Below, one piece after another: positions 25,895-34,170 of a stretch of DNA of 64,000 nt. Position numbers and translations under genes: made by a program. How positions within the stretch are numbered: the first letter of the stretch is position 1; every line of letters begins with the position of its first letter. The stretch is from NCBI RefSeq assembly GCF_029623395.1, contig NZ_JAPYKK010000012.1:45548-109547 (forward strand), written 5' to 3'. The DNA comes from Sphingomonas echinoides. GTDB taxonomy: Bacteria > Pseudomonadota > Alphaproteobacteria > Sphingomonadales > Sphingomonadaceae. The notes below the pieces were generated by a model. The model did no database searches and had not been told where the DNA came from. It saw only the letters and a list, made by a program, of their open reading frames with translations.

Positions 25895-27841
25895 ATGTCC
25901 GCTGCCACCGCCACTTCCACAGCTTCCCCGTCGCATGGCGCGACCCCGCATCCTGCGCTGTTTGCGCTGACGATCGGCGCGATCGGCGTCGTTTTCGGCG
26001 ATATCGGGACAAGCCCGCTCTACGCGTTCCGCGAAGCGCTGGAGCTGACGGGCAAGGACGGCCTGGAAACCGGCGAGATCCTTGGCGTGCTGAGCCTCGC
26101 AATCTGGTCGCTGATCCTCGTCGTCACGGTCAAATACGTCGTCTTCCTGATGCGCATGGACAACCAGGGCGAAGGCGGCGTGCTCGCCCTCACCGCGCTG
26201 GCGCGGCGTGCGCTCGGCAAACGATCGCTGATCGCGCTCGTGCTCGGTTCAGCGGGGGCATCGCTGTTCTATGGCGATGCGATCATCACGCCCGCGCTGT
26301 CGGTGCTGTCCGCGGTCGAGGGACTGAAGACGATCCCGGGGCTCGAAACCGCCATCAACGAGCAAGTGATCCTGTCGATGACGATCGTCATCCTGATCGC
26401 GCTGTTCGCGATCCAGAGCCGTGGCACCGCGAGCGTTTCGAAGCTGTTCGGGCCGGTGTGCTTCGTGTGGTTCCTCGTTCTCGGCGGTCTGGGCCTCTGG
26501 CATATTGCGGACGAACCCTCGATCCTGCGGGTCGTCTCGCCGCACTATGGGGCGCTGTTCCTGCTCGACCACGGCGTCACCGGGCTGTTCGTGCTCGGTG
26601 CCGTTTTCCTGACCGTCACGGGTGCGGAAGCGCTCACCGCCGACATGGGGCATTTCGGTCGCCTGCCGATCCGCATCGGCTGGTTCGCACTCGTCTTCCC
26701 GTGCCTGATCTGTAATTACCTCGGCCAGGGGGCATTCGCGCTCAATGCGCTGGAAGCCGCCAAGGCCGCGGGCCAGCCGTTCCACAATCAGGACTGGTTC
26801 TTCCTGATGGCGCCCGCGTCGATTCGCCCGGGCCTGATCGTGCTCGCGATGGCGGCGACCGTGATCGCCAGCCAGGCGGTCATCACCGGCGCCTATTCGC
26901 TGACGCAACAGGCGATCCAGCTCGGGCTGCTACCCCGGCTCCGCATTCGCCAGACCTCCGCGACTCAAGCGGGACAGATCTATTTGCCTTCGATCAACTG
27001 GCTGCTGCTGTTCGGCGTGCTGGTGCTGGTCGTGCAGTTCCGCACCTCGTCCGCGATGGCGGCGGCGTATGGCATCGCGGTGACGGGCACCATGGTGGTG
27101 ACCACGCTGCTCGCGTATATCGTCGTGCGGCATCGCTGGAACTGGGGCCGTCCGCTGGCGCTTGCGGTGATCCTGCCGTTCCTGACGCTCGACCTGATCT
27201 TCTTCGGCGCAAACATCCTGCGCGTGATCGAGGGGGGCTGGGTCCCGCTGGTCGTCGCGAGCGGTATCGGGCTGGTGATCTACACCTGGAACCGCGGACG
27301 CGGGATCGTTCGAGCGTTCGAGGCGCGGCAGAGCGTCCCGCTCGCCGATCTGGCGGCTGCGCTGGGGAAGCGTCCGCCCGAGCGGGTCGAGGGGACCGCA
27401 GTGTTTCTGACCGCCAACCCCGACAGCGCGCCCGGCGCGTTGCTCCACAATCTGAAGCACAACAAAGTCCTCCACGAGAAGAACCTGGTCGTCAGCATCC
27501 GCACCGCCGACCGCCCGTCGATCGCTCCCGAGGAACGCGCCGAAATCCGCCCGGTGGATGCGAACTTCACGATCGTCGTGCTGACCTATGGATTCATGGA
27601 ATCGCCCGACGTGCCGCGTGACCTCGGGCTTGAGGCGACGTCGCACAAGAAGACGCTCAACCCTGCGAAAACGAGCTATTTCATCGGTCGCAACACGATC
27701 AAGCCAGCCGCCAACCAGGGCATGCCGCTGTGGCAGGACCGGATCTTCATGTTCCTTCAGCGGAACGCCAGCGACCCGACCGAATTCCTGCGGATTCCGC
27801 CGGGCAAGGTGCTGGAATTGGGCGAACAGGTTACGGTCTGA
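25895..27841 (+). CDS. kup: Kup-family low-affinity potassium transporter
   Basis: A 648-residue K+ uptake protein (KUP/HAK/KT). Signature VFGDIGTSPLYAFREALELT near the N-terminus, about 12 transmembrane helices up to residue ~460, FYGDAIITPALSVLSAVEGL, and a cytoplasmic C-terminal domain ending LELGEQVTV. It likely works as a K+:H+ symporter. Start ATG 25895; the first ~25 residues are Ser/Thr/Ala-rich and variable, so the start is less sure. It overlaps no neighbour and is convergent with the GH68 gene. Confidence 0.95.
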   Translation: MSAATATSTASPSHGATPHPALFALTIGAIGVVFGDIGTSPLYAFREALELTGKDGLETGEILGVLSLAIWSLILVVTVKYVVFLMRMDNQGEGGVLALTALARRALGKRSLIALVLGSAGASLFYGDAIITPALSVLSAVEGLKTIPGLETAINEQVILSMTIVILIALFAIQSRGTASVSKLFGPVCFVWFLVLGGLGLWHIADEPSILRVVSPHYGALFLLDHGVTGLFVLGAVFLTVTGAEALTADMGHFGRLPIRIGWFALVFPCLICNYLGQGAFALNALEAAKAAGQPFHNQDWFFLMAPASIRPGLIVLAMAATVIASQAVITGAYSLTQQAIQLGLLPRLRIRQTSATQAGQIYLPSINWLLLFGVLVLVVQFRTSSAMAAAYGIAVTGTMVVTTLLAYIVVRHRWNWGRPLALAVILPFLTLDLIFFGANILRVIEGGWVPLVVASGIGLVIYTWNRGRGIVRAFEARQSVPLADLAAALGKRPPERVEGTAVFLTANPDSAPGALLHNLKHNKVLHEKNLVVSIRTADRPSIAPEERAEIRPVDANFTIVVLTYGFMESPDVPRDLGLEATSHKKTLNPAKTSYFIGRNTIKPAANQGMPLWQDRIFMFLQRNASDPTEFLRIPPGKVLELGEQVTV

Positions 27842-27875
27842 GGGGAGGCCCACCGCCGCCCTCTTCGCGATGCGA

Positions 27876-28988
27876 TCAGGCGATCGTCGCGCGGTCTCCA
27901 TCCAGCACGAGCCGGAACGGAACTGCCGGCGTGCCACCGAAATGACGCCGCGCCTCGTCGATATCGACCGGGTTTTGCGCAAGTCCGGGACGGTCTACGA
28001 AGCTTAACACCCGTAAATCGTCGAGGACCAGCCAGCTATACGCCTGGAGCGGGGCTTCGGTCGGATTGCCGCAAACCAGCCCGCTGCCGTTGAGCGGTAC
28101 CCACGGCCCAGCAAAGCGATCCGCGACCATCCCGTACAGCCCGGTCGGACCCGAGGGACCGTCGCTCGCGAACACCTTCCGCTGTGTGACCCAGAAACAA
28201 TAATAGTGCCCGTGGTGATGGACGATGTGCGGGCGTTCGAGTTCGTTGTTGAGGCCGTCGGCGGTGATCAGCGGGGGCTGGAGCCGCCACTCCCCCTGCT
28301 CGCGCCGCGCGACGCCGACCGCGCCGTTCCACGGGGATGTGGACTGCTGGAGCGACGCCGCGAACAGGAGATATTCCGCGCCGTCGGCCGGATCGCGAAA
28401 CCACGCGGGATCGCGGAACGCCTTGATCGTCCCGATCCCGCCGCCGCCGGTCATGTCGCGCGTATAGGTCACGCCGTCCGCCACGACCGACTCGATCGGC
28501 GTCGTCCAGCCCGACAGCTGCGGCACGCCATCCTCAATCGTGAGTGCGGCGCTGGTCTCGAACAGGCGCTGGTCGAAACTGGGTTCGGCCTCGCCGCGAT
28601 GACCAGCGGCGGTGAAGTACAGCGTCACGCGGTCGTGCGCGGGCGAGACGATCGCCGACCCCGACCATTCGCGACTCCCCGGCGCGAGGCCGTCTGGCAA
28701 CAGATCGCCAAGATCGCGCCACCCGTCCGCCGTCTCGTGCATCGCGCGGATCCGCGCGAGCGCATGGCGCGATTCAGGATCGGGCAGCACCGGCGCGGAC
28801 AGCAGCATCTGCAAGGCGCCGCCAGCGATGTCGGCGACGCTCCCGTCACGTTCCTGTACGGGCCAGTAATCCCACAGGTCGAAACCCGGCAGGATCGGGG
28901 GAAGTTCGTTCGCCGCGATCGCGGGCACTTGCACAAACGGCTGGTGCGCGATCGAGGCGACCGCATCGCGGGACCAGATAGTCGTCAT
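27876..28988 (-). CDS. Glycoside hydrolase family 68 fructosyltransferase (levansucrase/inulosucrase-like)
   Basis: A 370-residue GH68 enzyme. The three catalytic acids appear as Asp40 in DLWDYWPVQ (nucleophile), Asp194 in AFRDPAWF (transition-state stabiliser), and Glu252 in NELERPHIV (acid/base). EWSGSA at about 108-113 is the conserved substrate loop. GH68 enzymes cleave sucrose and either hydrolyse it or build levan/inulin. There is no signal peptide and the protein is short for the family (usually over 410 residues), so it may act in the cytoplasm or be exported by another route. It lies downstream of the TonB receptor in a sugar-uptake locus. Confidence 0.9.
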   Translation of the reverse strand: MTTIWSRDAVASIAHQPFVQVPAIAANELPPILPGFDLWDYWPVQERDGSVADIAGGALQMLLSAPVLPDPESRHALARIRAMHETADGWRDLGDLLPDGLAPGSREWSGSAIVSPAHDRVTLYFTAAGHRGEAEPSFDQRLFETSAALTIEDGVPQLSGWTTPIESVVADGVTYTRDMTGGGGIGTIKAFRDPAWFRDPADGAEYLLFAASLQQSTSPWNGAVGVARREQGEWRLQPPLITADGLNNELERPHIVHHHGHYYCFWVTQRKVFASDGPSGPTGLYGMVADRFAGPWVPLNGSGLVCGNPTEAPLQAYSWLVLDDLRVLSFVDRPGLAQNPVDIDEARRHFGGTPAVPFRLVLDGDRATIA

Positions 28989-29021
28989 AAACTGCTACTC
29001 ACTGGGGAGGAAAAGCGCAGT

Positions 29022-29053
29022 CGGCCCGGGCGCGCTACAGCACGCCCGGGCCG
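29022..29053 (-). other. Stable hairpin between TonB receptor and GH68 gene
   Basis: An 11-bp GC-rich stem (29022-29032 with 29043-29053), 10-nt loop, beginning 6 bases after the receptor stop. In the direction of transcription a TTTT follows about 7 bases later. It may be an attenuating terminator or an mRNA-stabilising hairpin in the receptor–GH68 transcript. Confidence 0.6.
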
Positions 29054-29059
29054 TCCGGT

Positions 29060-31537
29060 TCAGAAGTCGAGCTTGACCGCGGCGGACACGGTGCGACCAT
29101 TGATCGACCGTGCCCGAACGATCCCGTTGGTCGGGATCGACGCTTCCTCGGCTTCGGTAAAGCCCTTTGTGTCGAACAGGTTGTTCGCGTTGATCGACAC
29201 TTGAACGCGCTCGACCGGACGCACGCTGAGGAAGGCGTTGACCTGGGTGAAGCCCGGCAGCTTCAACTGGTTGGTGTCCTGCGCATAGCTCGACGTCGTG
29301 CCGATCGCGCTCGCGCCGAGCGTGAACAGCCCGGTCGTATATTGCGGGGTCACCTTGTAGACGAACTCGGCCTGCCGCCGCGGACGGTTGCCGATCACCG
29401 CGGGGGTGACGTTGTCGCTGATGATCTTCGCTTTGGTGAACGTGCCATTGGCCGCGAGGCTGAACCCGCCGATGCGATAATTGCCCTCGAGCTCGACACC
29501 GTACGCGCGGTACGTGCGATCGAAGAACGCCCGACTGGTCGCCTCGAAATTCTGCTCGGCGGTCTTCGCCCAGAACGCGGTACCATACAGGTTGAACCCG
29601 GCGTGGCTGTACTTCACCCCGCCTTCCGCCTGCCGGACGAAATCAACCGGCCGCGCGCCGGGCTGAAGCCGGCCCGAAACCGAGCTGACGTTGTTCGGGT
29701 TGAACAGGAACCGGTCAGCGTTCGCACGACCCCCGCGGCTGTAGCGCGCGAAGATCGAGAGGTCACTCGCCAGGCGATAGTTCGCGCCGAACGAATAGGA
29801 CGCATAGTGGAAGTTGTAATTGACCGGCTGCGGGTTGTTGATCGGCAGGATCGTCGTCTGCGTCTCGGGGTAGGAAATCGTGCCGTTGCCGTCGACGTCG
29901 AAGCTTGTCACCGGGCCATCGCCGACCACGAAGCCGCGCGCGCTGCCGGTGTCGTAGCGAACGCTGGCGTCGACGTTGAAGCCGCCGCCAGTATAGCCGA
30001 TCGACGCGAACGGCGCATTGGTGTCGTAATCGACATTGTAGCTGCGGCGGCAGCAATTGCCGAAATAGGACGCGCCGTAAGCAACCAGGCCGTTATCGGT
30101 CCGCGACAGCCCGGTTGCGGTCTGCACGTTGAGCAGCGCGGCGTTGTTGCCTTGCGCATCAAGCAGATAGGACGACCAGGTCCAGTCGATGTCGATCGTC
30201 TGGCGCGACTTGTAGAAACCCGCCGAGAAGTCGACCGTCCCCGCCCCCGCGGCGAACCGGCGGTTGACCCGCAGGTCGTTGGTGATGTTGTTCAGGCTGT
30301 TGAGCTTGGAATTGAACAGCACGACCCCGATCGCGTTCGAGGTCGTCGGGTTGGCGTAAAGCTGCCCCGCATTGGGTCCGTTGGCATAGCTCAGGATCGC
30401 GCCCGGGCCACCGATCGCATTGGCTAGGTTCTGCGCGGTGTCGACGCTAGCCGGGAACGGCGAGATGAACCGACCGGAAATGTCCGAATAGCGGAACTTG
30501 TCGCTGACCTTCCATCCGTCGGCGACCTCGAATTCGGTTTCGAAGCCAACCGCCTTGACGACCGGGTGCATCCCGTCGCGAATATCGTCGACCTCGCGGT
30601 TGTTGGCGCCGTCGAGCGTGACCGCACGCGTGAAATAGATGCTGTGGATCGTGTCGCTATTCGCGCTGAGACCCGGCAGCGAGGTGTATTTCGGGTCGCT
30701 GTTGCTCCCCGTCACACGAACCGGGCTCGGCAGATAGGCGATGGCGCGATCGTCCAAGTATTTAACGTTCAGCCGGAAAAAGCCGCGATCGAAGGTCTTG
30801 GTGATGTTGCCGCGGATCTGGCCACCCTTGTTGCCGTCATAGCCCGCGCGCCGTGGCCCTTCCCCGACGCGGTAGAAACCGCCGACGTTGAAGCGCAGCG
30901 TATCGCTCAGCTTGCCACCGTAATCGGCGTCGATGCGGTATTCGCCATAATCGAGCCCGACCGTTCCCTGGATCGAGCCGCCCTCCTGCTCGCCGGTCTT
31001 GGAGATAAGGTTGATCACGCCGCCGGGCGAATTGGAAGCGAAGGTCGAGGCCGACCCGCCACGCACCGCTTCCACGCGCGCAACGTTGAAGTCCGCGCGC
31101 AGGAAGATGTCGGTGTTGGCGAAGGCGATGTCGCCATATTCGAGGATCGGCAGGCCGTCTTCCTGCAGCTGCAGGAACTTGGCGCCGCCCGACGCGACCG
31201 GCAGGCCACGCACCGCGATGTTGGCGTTGCCCTCGCCGCCCGACGATTCGGAGCGGATACCGGGCAGGCTGCGGAACAGTTCGGCGGCGGAGCGGGGCGC
31301 GGCCTGCGCGATCGCGTCGCTGCTGATCGAACTGACCGAGACCGAACTGTCGAGCCGGTTCTGGCCGCGCGCGACCGCGGTGACGATGATGTCGTCGCCG
31401 CTCGCTGCTGCGGTATCGGTTGGCGTATCGATCTGGGGTTCGGCGGGCGGGCTGGCCGCTGGCGCTTGCTGGGCATAAGCCGGGGCGGCGACCATCAACG
31501 CGGTCGTCGCAAGGAAAAGGGTGCGCCCTTTCAACAT
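29060..31537 (-). CDS. TonB-dependent outer-membrane receptor (sugar type)
   Basis: An 825-residue TonB-dependent receptor with signal peptide MLKGRTLFLATTALMVAAPA, a TonB-box/plug region in the first ~200 residues including ELFRSLPGIRSES and VRGGSASTFASNSPGGVIN, and a long beta-barrel ending in an aromatic residue (AVKLDF). It actively imports a substrate across the outer membrane with TonB/ExbBD energy. Context with a sucrose-type MFS transporter, GH68 enzyme and LacI regulator suggests sucrose or a fructo-oligosaccharide. ATG 31537 with AGGAGAG upstream. Divergent from the MFS gene across a LacI-like operator pair. Confidence 0.92.
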   Translation of the reverse strand: MLKGRTLFLATTALMVAAPAYAQQAPAASPPAEPQIDTPTDTAAASGDDIIVTAVARGQNRLDSSVSVSSISSDAIAQAAPRSAAELFRSLPGIRSESSGGEGNANIAVRGLPVASGGAKFLQLQEDGLPILEYGDIAFANTDIFLRADFNVARVEAVRGGSASTFASNSPGGVINLISKTGEQEGGSIQGTVGLDYGEYRIDADYGGKLSDTLRFNVGGFYRVGEGPRRAGYDGNKGGQIRGNITKTFDRGFFRLNVKYLDDRAIAYLPSPVRVTGSNSDPKYTSLPGLSANSDTIHSIYFTRAVTLDGANNREVDDIRDGMHPVVKAVGFETEFEVADGWKVSDKFRYSDISGRFISPFPASVDTAQNLANAIGGPGAILSYANGPNAGQLYANPTTSNAIGVVLFNSKLNSLNNITNDLRVNRRFAAGAGTVDFSAGFYKSRQTIDIDWTWSSYLLDAQGNNAALLNVQTATGLSRTDNGLVAYGASYFGNCCRRSYNVDYDTNAPFASIGYTGGGFNVDASVRYDTGSARGFVVGDGPVTSFDVDGNGTISYPETQTTILPINNPQPVNYNFHYASYSFGANYRLASDLSIFARYSRGGRANADRFLFNPNNVSSVSGRLQPGARPVDFVRQAEGGVKYSHAGFNLYGTAFWAKTAEQNFEATSRAFFDRTYRAYGVELEGNYRIGGFSLAANGTFTKAKIISDNVTPAVIGNRPRRQAEFVYKVTPQYTTGLFTLGASAIGTTSSYAQDTNQLKLPGFTQVNAFLSVRPVERVQVSINANNLFDTKGFTEAEEASIPTNGIVRARSINGRTVSAAVKLDF

Positions 31538-31597
31538 GTCACTCTCCTGGAACGGAACGGCCGGTTATTCGGCTCGATCCGGACCTAATCCCGTCTC

Positions 31598-31632
31598 GCA
31601 AACGATTGCAAGCACAATTTGCAATCGTTTGC
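31598..31632. promoter_or_regulatory. Tandem LacI-type operators between receptor and transporter genes
   Basis: Two 12-bp sites, GCAAACGATTGC (31598-31609) and GCAATCGTTTGC (31621-31632), are reverse complements of each other. Each is itself a near-palindrome with the CG centre typical of LacI-family operators (consensus GCAAACGTTTGC, one symmetric mismatch). With an extra flanking base the whole forms a 13-bp inverted repeat with a 9-nt spacer. Centre spacing is 23 bp, about two helical turns. It lies 60 bases from both start codons. The LacI protein encoded at 33017-34024 is the obvious candidate regulator. Confidence 0.8.
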
Positions 31633-31690
31633 GCAAACAGCTACAGCGCGTTGCAGGACGGCAACAGTTCGTCGACGGGGAGAGTGAGAC

Positions 31691-33016
31691 GTGACCAGCG
31701 TATCGGCCGGCAAAGTGCATCTGTCGTTCGCCCGTATCCTGCAGATGAACCTCGGTTTTCTCGGGCTGCAATTCAGCTTCGGGCTGCAGCAGAGCAACAT
31801 GGGGCCGATCTACAGCTATCTCGGCGCGGACGAGGGCAGCATGCCACTCCTCTGGCTCGCGGGGCCGATGACCGGGCTGATCATCCAGCCGCTGATCGGC
31901 GCGATGAGCGACCGCACCCGTACCCGACTCGGGCGGCGCACCCCCTATTTTCTCGTCGGCGCGATTCTGTGCAGCCTGTGCCTGCTGGCGATGCCCTACA
32001 GCCGCACGCTGTGGATGGCGGCGAGCTTGCTGTGGGTGCTCGACGCCGCGAACAACGTCACGATGGAGCCGTATCGCGCTTATGTCAGCGACCGGCTCGA
32101 CGAGACGCAACGCCCGCTCGGCTTCCTGACGCAAAGCGCGTTCACCGGACTGGCGCAGACGCTGTCTTACCTCGCGCCGTCGCTGCTGGTGTGGTGGGGC
32201 ATCAACAAGGACACGCTCGACAGCAACGGGATCCCGGAAATCACGCGGATCAGCTTCCTGATCGGCGCGGTGCTGTCGATCACCACCATCCTGTGGTCGG
32301 TATGGCGCGTCCCCGAACTGCCGCTGACCCCCGAGGAAGACGCTGCGATCACCGCCGACCCGTTGTCGTTGCGCTCGACCCTGAGCGGGCTTGCCGCAGC
32401 GATCCGCGACATGCCGCCGACGATGCGCCAGCTTGCGGTGGCGATGCTGTTCCAGTGGTTCGGGATGTTCTGTTACTGGCAATATGTCGTGCTCGCGCTG
32501 GCGCGCGGCGTGTTCAACACCAGCGACCCGACCAGCGTCGGCTTCCGCGACGCCGGACTGCTCAACGGACAGCTTGGCGCCTTCTACAATTTCATCGCCT
32601 GCGTCGCGGCCTTTGCGATGGTGCCGTTCGCGCGGCGCTTCGGCGCGCGACCGATCCACGCGGTCGCGATGGTCGCCTCGGGGTTGGCGATGATGACGAT
32701 CGCGTCGACCGGGTCGATCCCGCTGCTGATAGTCGCGATGATCGGAATCGGGATCGGCTGGGGCAGCCTGATGGGTAATCCCTATCTGATGCTCGCCAAC
32801 GCCATCCCGCCCGAGCGGACGGGAGTGTACATGGGCATTTTCAACATGTTCATCGTCATCCCGATGATGATCGAGATCCTGTTCGTGTGGCTCGCCTATC
32901 GCCCGTTGCTGGGCGGCGATCCACGGAACGTGCTGCTGCTGGGCGGCGGGATGATGCTGGCGGCGGCGGTGGCGACGTGGTTCGTCCGCACGCCGGATAC
33001 GCGCGCCCGCCCCTGA
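31691..33016 (+). CDS. MFS sugar:proton symporter (sucrose-transporter-like)
   Basis: A 441-residue 12-TM transporter. The N-terminal half has the pattern LGFLGLQFSFGLQQSNMGPI and the loop MSDRTRTRLGRRTPYFLVGA, characteristic of the GPH/SUT-like sucrose and maltose symporters of proteobacteria. A second charged loop lies near the middle (VPELPLTPEEDAAI). GTG start at 31691 with GGGGAGAG upstream. It should carry sugar from periplasm to cytoplasm after uptake by the adjacent TonB receptor. It is convergent with the LacI gene; the stop codons touch. Confidence 0.88.
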   Translation: MTSVSAGKVHLSFARILQMNLGFLGLQFSFGLQQSNMGPIYSYLGADEGSMPLLWLAGPMTGLIIQPLIGAMSDRTRTRLGRRTPYFLVGAILCSLCLLAMPYSRTLWMAASLLWVLDAANNVTMEPYRAYVSDRLDETQRPLGFLTQSAFTGLAQTLSYLAPSLLVWWGINKDTLDSNGIPEITRISFLIGAVLSITTILWSVWRVPELPLTPEEDAAITADPLSLRSTLSGLAAAIRDMPPTMRQLAVAMLFQWFGMFCYWQYVVLALARGVFNTSDPTSVGFRDAGLLNGQLGAFYNFIACVAAFAMVPFARRFGARPIHAVAMVASGLAMMTIASTGSIPLLIVAMIGIGIGWGSLMGNPYLMLANAIPPERTGVYMGIFNMFIVIPMMIEILFVWLAYRPLLGGDPRNVLLLGGGMMLAAAVATWFVRTPDTRARP

Positions 33017-34024
33017 TCAGGCGGAGGCGCGCAGGATCAGTTCGGGCGGCATCGCCACCGACTGCACGTCCTCGCCGGCAATCCGGCGGAACAGCAGGTC
33101 GACCATCGTCACCGCGCCGCGCGCGACGTCCTGTCGCACCGTCGTCAGCGGCGGATTGGTGTGCATCGCGATCACCACATCGTCATAGCCGACGACGCCG
33201 ACGTCCTGCGGCACCCGCTTCCCGCGCCCGGTCAGCGCCCGCAAGGCGCTCATCGCAATGACGTCGGACGCGGCGACGATGCCGTCCGGGGAAGCGTGGC
33301 TCGCCAGATACGCCTCGATCGCGCTGTACGACGCTTCGCTGGTCAAATGGACCGGCAGCAGCGCCGCCGGTTCGATTCCCGCCGCCGCCAGTGCCTGCTG
33401 GAACCCGGCGTAGCGCGCGGCGAATTCGGGCACGTCGGTATTCCCAAAGAACGCCAGCCGCCGCCGCCCCTGCGCGAGCAGATGGTCCGCGGCGAGCCGC
33501 CCGCCCGTGACATTGTCGGTGCCGACGGTGGTCTGCATCCGGCCGGGCATCGTCGCGCCCCACACGACCACCGGGCGATAGCGTTGCGCGACACGCTCGA
33601 TCGCGTCGATCTGGTTCGACTGGCCGACCACGATGACGCCGTCGACGCGCCCGGCATCGACGATCGCATCGAGCCAGCGATCGTCGTTCGGAATGACGCG
33701 CGACAGCAGCAGGTCATGCCCGCGATCCGCGATCGCATCGGCGAGCGGCCCCAACAGGCTCATGAAGAACGGATCGGAGAGATGCTGTTCGGCCTCATGC
33801 CCGAGCGGCAGGACCACGCCGATCGCACCGGTCCGCCCGAGGCGGAAGTTGCGCGCGGCCTGGTTGACCTGGAAGCCATGTTCACTCGCCAGCGCGACGA
33901 TGCGTTCGCGCGTGGCCTTGGCGATCACGGTGTTACCGGAGAGCGACCGGGATACGGTGGCGACCGAAACGCCCGCAAGTTCGGCAAGTTCGGCAAGAGT
34001 AGAGACTGTTGACGTTACGCCCAT
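33017..34024 (-). CDS. LacI-family transcriptional regulator
   Basis: A 335-residue regulator. The N-terminal HTH with hinge reads TLAELAELAGVSVATVSRSL (about residues 8-27) followed by HGFQVNQAARNFRLGRT; the rest is a periplasmic-binding-protein-like sugar-sensor domain with GVVLPLGHEAE, DGVIVVGQSNQ and VVGYDDVVIAMHTNPPLTTV. I use ATG 34024 because the HTH then begins at a normal position; an in-frame start 93 bases upstream gives a foreign leader. It probably represses the receptor and transporter genes through the tandem operators and is released by a sugar ligand. Confidence 0.92.
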   Translation of the reverse strand: MGVTSTVSTLAELAELAGVSVATVSRSLSGNTVIAKATRERIVALASEHGFQVNQAARNFRLGRTGAIGVVLPLGHEAEQHLSDPFFMSLLGPLADAIADRGHDLLLSRVIPNDDRWLDAIVDAGRVDGVIVVGQSNQIDAIERVAQRYRPVVVWGATMPGRMQTTVGTDNVTGGRLAADHLLAQGRRRLAFFGNTDVPEFAARYAGFQQALAAAGIEPAALLPVHLTSEASYSAIEAYLASHASPDGIVAASDVIAMSALRALTGRGKRVPQDVGVVGYDDVVIAMHTNPPLTTVRQDVARGAVTMVDLLFRRIAGEDVQSVAMPPELILRASA

Positions 34025-34137
34025 AAGTGAGTTGTGCCGTGATCCGCGCGAAACGCCAACGGTTGTTGTTGTGAGCCTTGGGTGCGTTCCCGAACCGGGA
34101 CGCGCAGTTGCCTCCACGATCCTTTCGCCGAACGGGC

Positions 34138-34165
34138 GGTGGGGAAGCCTTTAGCCTCCCCACCG
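34138..34165 (-). terminator. Hairpin after FadL-family gene
   Basis: An about 11-bp stem GGTGGGGAGGC with its near-complement (34138-34148 with 34155-34164), short AT loop, 6 bases past the stop of the porin gene. No long T-run follows. It separates the porin from the lacI gene. Confidence 0.6.
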
Positions 34166-34170
34166 TCCGG

